Notes under the pieces: model-generated | What the model saw: the letters and a program-made list of their open reading frames with translations, nothing else | Databases searched by the model: none | Told to the model about the DNA's origin: nothing | Assembly: GCA_003156795.1 (NCBI GenBank) | Contig: PMHU01000047.1 | Span: 1-16,805 of the forward strand | From: Acidimicrobiaceae bacterium | Lineage (GTDB): Bacteria; Actinomycetota; Acidimicrobiia; Acidimicrobiales; Palsa-688 | Length of the DNA: 16,805 bases | Direction of reading: 5' to 3' | Translations under genes and position numbers: made by a program | Shown: piece by piece, positions 14,978 to 16,805 of the stretch | Position numbering within the stretch: the first letter of the stretch is position 1 | How the letters are laid out: every line of letters starts with the position of its first letter

Positions 14978-15008
14978 GGCCGGGCACGTCGGTGCTCGGC
15001 CTTTTTTT
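14978..15008 (+). terminator. Rho-independent terminator
   Basis: GGCCGGGCAC (14978-14987) pairs with GTGCTCGGCC (14992-15001) around a GTCG loop: ten pairs, one of them G-T, followed at once by seven T residues (15002-15008). It ends the lipoprotein transcript and separates it from purB. This classic T-tract form contrasts with the T-less hairpins in the left part of the window. Confidence 0.9.
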
Positions 15009-15057
15009 GTGCAAGCCGGAGGCGCAGCCTGCACGCAAGCGAACCCCCCAACAGGAG

Positions 15058-16482
15058 ATGGACGAAACGAGATACGCGTCTCCGTTTTCGCGGCGATACG
15101 GTCGGCCCGAACTGCGCGAACTGTTTTCGGAGCGTGAGCGGCGGCTGCTGTGGCGGGCGGTCTGGGTCGCGCTCGCACGTTCGCAAGAACGCAGCGGGCT
15201 CCTTAGCAAAGCCGAAGTCGACGATCTCGCGGCTCATCAGAATGATGTCGACATCGAGGCAGCACTGGCGATCGAGCGCGAGATCGGGCACGACTTGATG
15301 GCCGAGATTCGCGTGTTCGCTTCTCAGGCAACGATCGGCGGCCCGAAGCTCCATCTGGGCGCAACCTCGATGGACGTCGAGGACACCGTCGAGATCTACC
15401 GGATGCGCCGGGCGATCGGACTGATCGGCGAGAGCCTGCACGCGTTGCTCGCGGCGTTTGCCGCGCGAATCGAGCAGTACCACGAGCTCGTCGCCATGGG
15501 CTACACCCATCTGCAGCCCGCCGAACCCACGACAGTCGGATACCGGCTGGCCGTCTACGCTGCGGACTTGCTGATCGACGAGCAGCAGTTACGAACGGCG
15601 TACGACGCACTCGCCGCTAAGGGGATTCGCGGTGCCGTCGGCACCTCGGCGTCATTCGAGCGCCTCTTGCGCGGCAGCGGACGGCGCGCGCGCGATCAGG
15701 AAGACGACGTGCTCGCACATTTCGATCTGGTCGCAAGCGACGTTTCCACGCAAACCTACGCGCGCAAACTCGACTATCTCGTCCTGGCCGCGCTCGCGGG
15801 CCTGGGCGCATCCCTTTCGAAGTTTGCCGCCGACGTGCGCATCCTCTCCTCGCCCGGTTTCGGCGAGCTTTTCGAACCGTTCGGCTCGAAGCAAGTCGGT
15901 AGCTCGTCGATGCCCTTCAAGCGCAATCCGGTCCTCTCCGAACGAATTTGTTCGCTCGCGCGGCTGCTTCCGGGCTATGCCGATACGGCTTGGCAAAACG
16001 CGGCGACGAATTACTTGGAACGAACCCTCGACGACAGCGCGAACCGTCGCGCGATTCTGCCCGAAGCGTTCTTGTGCTCGGATGAGTTGCTCACGCTTGC
16101 GCGCCGGATCGTCGAGGGGTTGCGCGTCGACAAGGGCCGGATCGCGCAGAACCTGCGCACCTACGGACCGTTCGCCGGCACCGAGGCGGTCCTGATGGAA
16201 GCGGTCAAAGCCGGCGGCGACCGCCAAGCGTTGCACGAGTCGCTGCGCCAGGCCGCGATGGCGGCCTACGACCGCCTTGCCGCGGGCGGCGATAATCCGC
16301 TCGCGCAACTGCTCGTCGACGACGAGCGGCTCGCGAAGGTCCTCGATCCGGCCGAGATTCGTGCGCTCCTGGATCCGACCGATCACATCGGCGACGCTCC
16401 CGAACGGGCGCTCGCGCTCGCGGCGCGCTTACGAGCCTTGGGGCCTTTTCCGCGCCCGCGTTCCTTGACGGAATCGGCATGA
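15058..16482 (+). CDS. purB: Adenylosuccinate lyase
   Basis: A 474-residue enzyme of the fumarase/aspartase superfamily. It removes fumarate from SAICAR and from adenylosuccinate, acting twice in purine synthesis. HLGATSMDVED (99-109), GYTHLQPAEPTT (148-159, general acid/base His151) and the mobile signature loop GSSSMPFKRNP (281-291, catalytic Ser pair) are intact. It resembles the eukaryotic-type lyase more than the short Bacillus form: RYASPFSRRYG (5-15), ERTLDDSANRRAILPEAF (321-338) and a matching length near 480. The frame is open back to GTG 14992, but that lies inside the terminator, so ATG 15058 is chosen. AGGAG directly abuts this ATG, an unusually short spacing. The stop overlaps the purC start as ATGA (16479-16482), so the two are translationally coupled in a purine operon. 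Confidence 0.93.
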   Translation: MDETRYASPFSRRYGRPELRELFSERERRLLWRAVWVALARSQERSGLLSKAEVDDLAAHQNDVDIEAALAIEREIGHDLMAEIRVFASQATIGGPKLHLGATSMDVEDTVEIYRMRRAIGLIGESLHALLAAFAARIEQYHELVAMGYTHLQPAEPTTVGYRLAVYAADLLIDEQQLRTAYDALAAKGIRGAVGTSASFERLLRGSGRRARDQEDDVLAHFDLVASDVSTQTYARKLDYLVLAALAGLGASLSKFAADVRILSSPGFGELFEPFGSKQVGSSSMPFKRNPVLSERICSLARLLPGYADTAWQNAATNYLERTLDDSANRRAILPEAFLCSDELLTLARRIVEGLRVDKGRIAQNLRTYGPFAGTEAVLMEAVKAGGDRQALHESLRQAAMAAYDRLAAGGDNPLAQLLVDDERLAKVLDPAEIRALLDPTDHIGDAPERALALAARLRALGPFPRPRSLTESA

Positions 16483-16805
16483 ACAAAGGCCCCGAGGTCG
16501 CCCGCGGCAAGACCAAGGTCCTCTACGAAAAGCCCGGGCAGCCGGACGTGCTCGTGGTCGTGGCAACGGATAACATCACCGCGGGCGACGGCGCGCGCCG
16601 CGACGAGATCTCGGGCAAAGGCCGGATCGCGGCGAAGACCGCAGCGCGCGTCTTCCGCTTGCTGAATCTGTGCGGGTTGCCGACCCATTATCTTTCCGGC
16701 GGCGAAGACGACGACGACAACGAGATGCTCGTCCGGCGCGCGCAGATGATCCCGCTCGAGGTCGTGGTGCGCGGCGTCGCGGCCGGCTCGCTGGTGCGGC
16801 GGCGG
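16479..16805 (+). CDS. purC: SAICAR synthetase (phosphoribosylaminoimidazole-succinocarboxamide synthase), 5' part
   Basis: The first 109 residues of the ATP-dependent enzyme that joins aspartate to CAIR, making SAICAR, the substrate of the lyase encoded just upstream. The opening ARGKTKVLYE (8-17) is the ATP-binding start of the family. TAGDGARRDEISGKG resembles the SAGDGAR-type segment of the Escherichia coli form. IPLEVVVRGVAAGSLVRR near the end of the window is the strongly conserved substrate-binding motif. An acidic run, GGEDDDDNE, sits in the middle where related enzymes have a variable loop. The ATG overlaps the purB stop by 4 nt. The gene runs off the right edge. Confidence 0.93.
   Translation, partial: MNKGPEVARGKTKVLYEKPGQPDVLVVVATDNITAGDGARRDEISGKGRIAAKTAARVFRLLNLCGLPTHYLSGGEDDDDNEMLVRRAQMIPLEVVVRGVAAGSLVRRR

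Noticed and set aside
14992..15057. Upstream GTG start for purB
   Set aside because: It lies in the 3' arm of a strong intrinsic terminator and the added residues are not conserved.

Overview
The window holds two compositionally different parts joined near 13.93-14.06 kb. Bases 1 to about 13,940 read as a high-GC actinobacterial chromosome, perhaps Acidimicrobiia-like. The evidence is GTG starts, leaderless-looking promoters, fused LivH-LivM permease and an HsaC-like ring-cleavage dioxygenase. Bases from about 14,060 to the end use codons differently (many GCG, CGC and TCG codons). They encode a short lipoprotein and a purB-purC purine pair, and look like another phylum; Eremiobacterota-like is my guess, made without a database search. 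The switch falls inside an enoyl-CoA hydratase-family gene that has lost its 5' part, so either a metagenome assembly chimera or a real recombination or transfer junction is possible.

Layout, left to right. The 3' part of an AddA/RecB-like helicase-nuclease gene runs off the left edge. A NUDIX hydrolase resembling CoA pyrophosphatases follows, then an ECF sigma factor overlapping a DUF4349 membrane protein (a candidate sigma/anti-sigma pair), then a compact galactokinase. After a short intergenic region with an inverted repeat comes an extradiol dioxygenase (HsaC/BphC type). All of these are on the plus strand.

A convergent hairpin separates them from a minus-strand operon that runs from about 13.94 kb down to 6.98 kb. 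Its order is: truncated enoyl-CoA hydratase-like protein, Baeyer-Villiger monooxygenase, fused branched-chain-type permease, LivG ATPase, LivF ATPase and LivK-like binding lipoprotein. Genes overlap or abut throughout (8, 0, 14, 4 and about 13 nt), so co-transcription is likely. With the neighbouring dioxygenase, the set suggests uptake and oxidative breakdown of an alicyclic, steroid-like or aromatic acid, but the substrate cannot be read from the sequence.

The right-hand part contains a lipoprotein of unknown function ending at a strong intrinsic terminator, then purB (eukaryotic-type adenylosuccinate lyase), overlapping by 4 nt a purC that runs off the right edge. I found no tRNA, rRNA, CRISPR array or insertion sequence. 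No gene-free stretch exceeds 300 bases.
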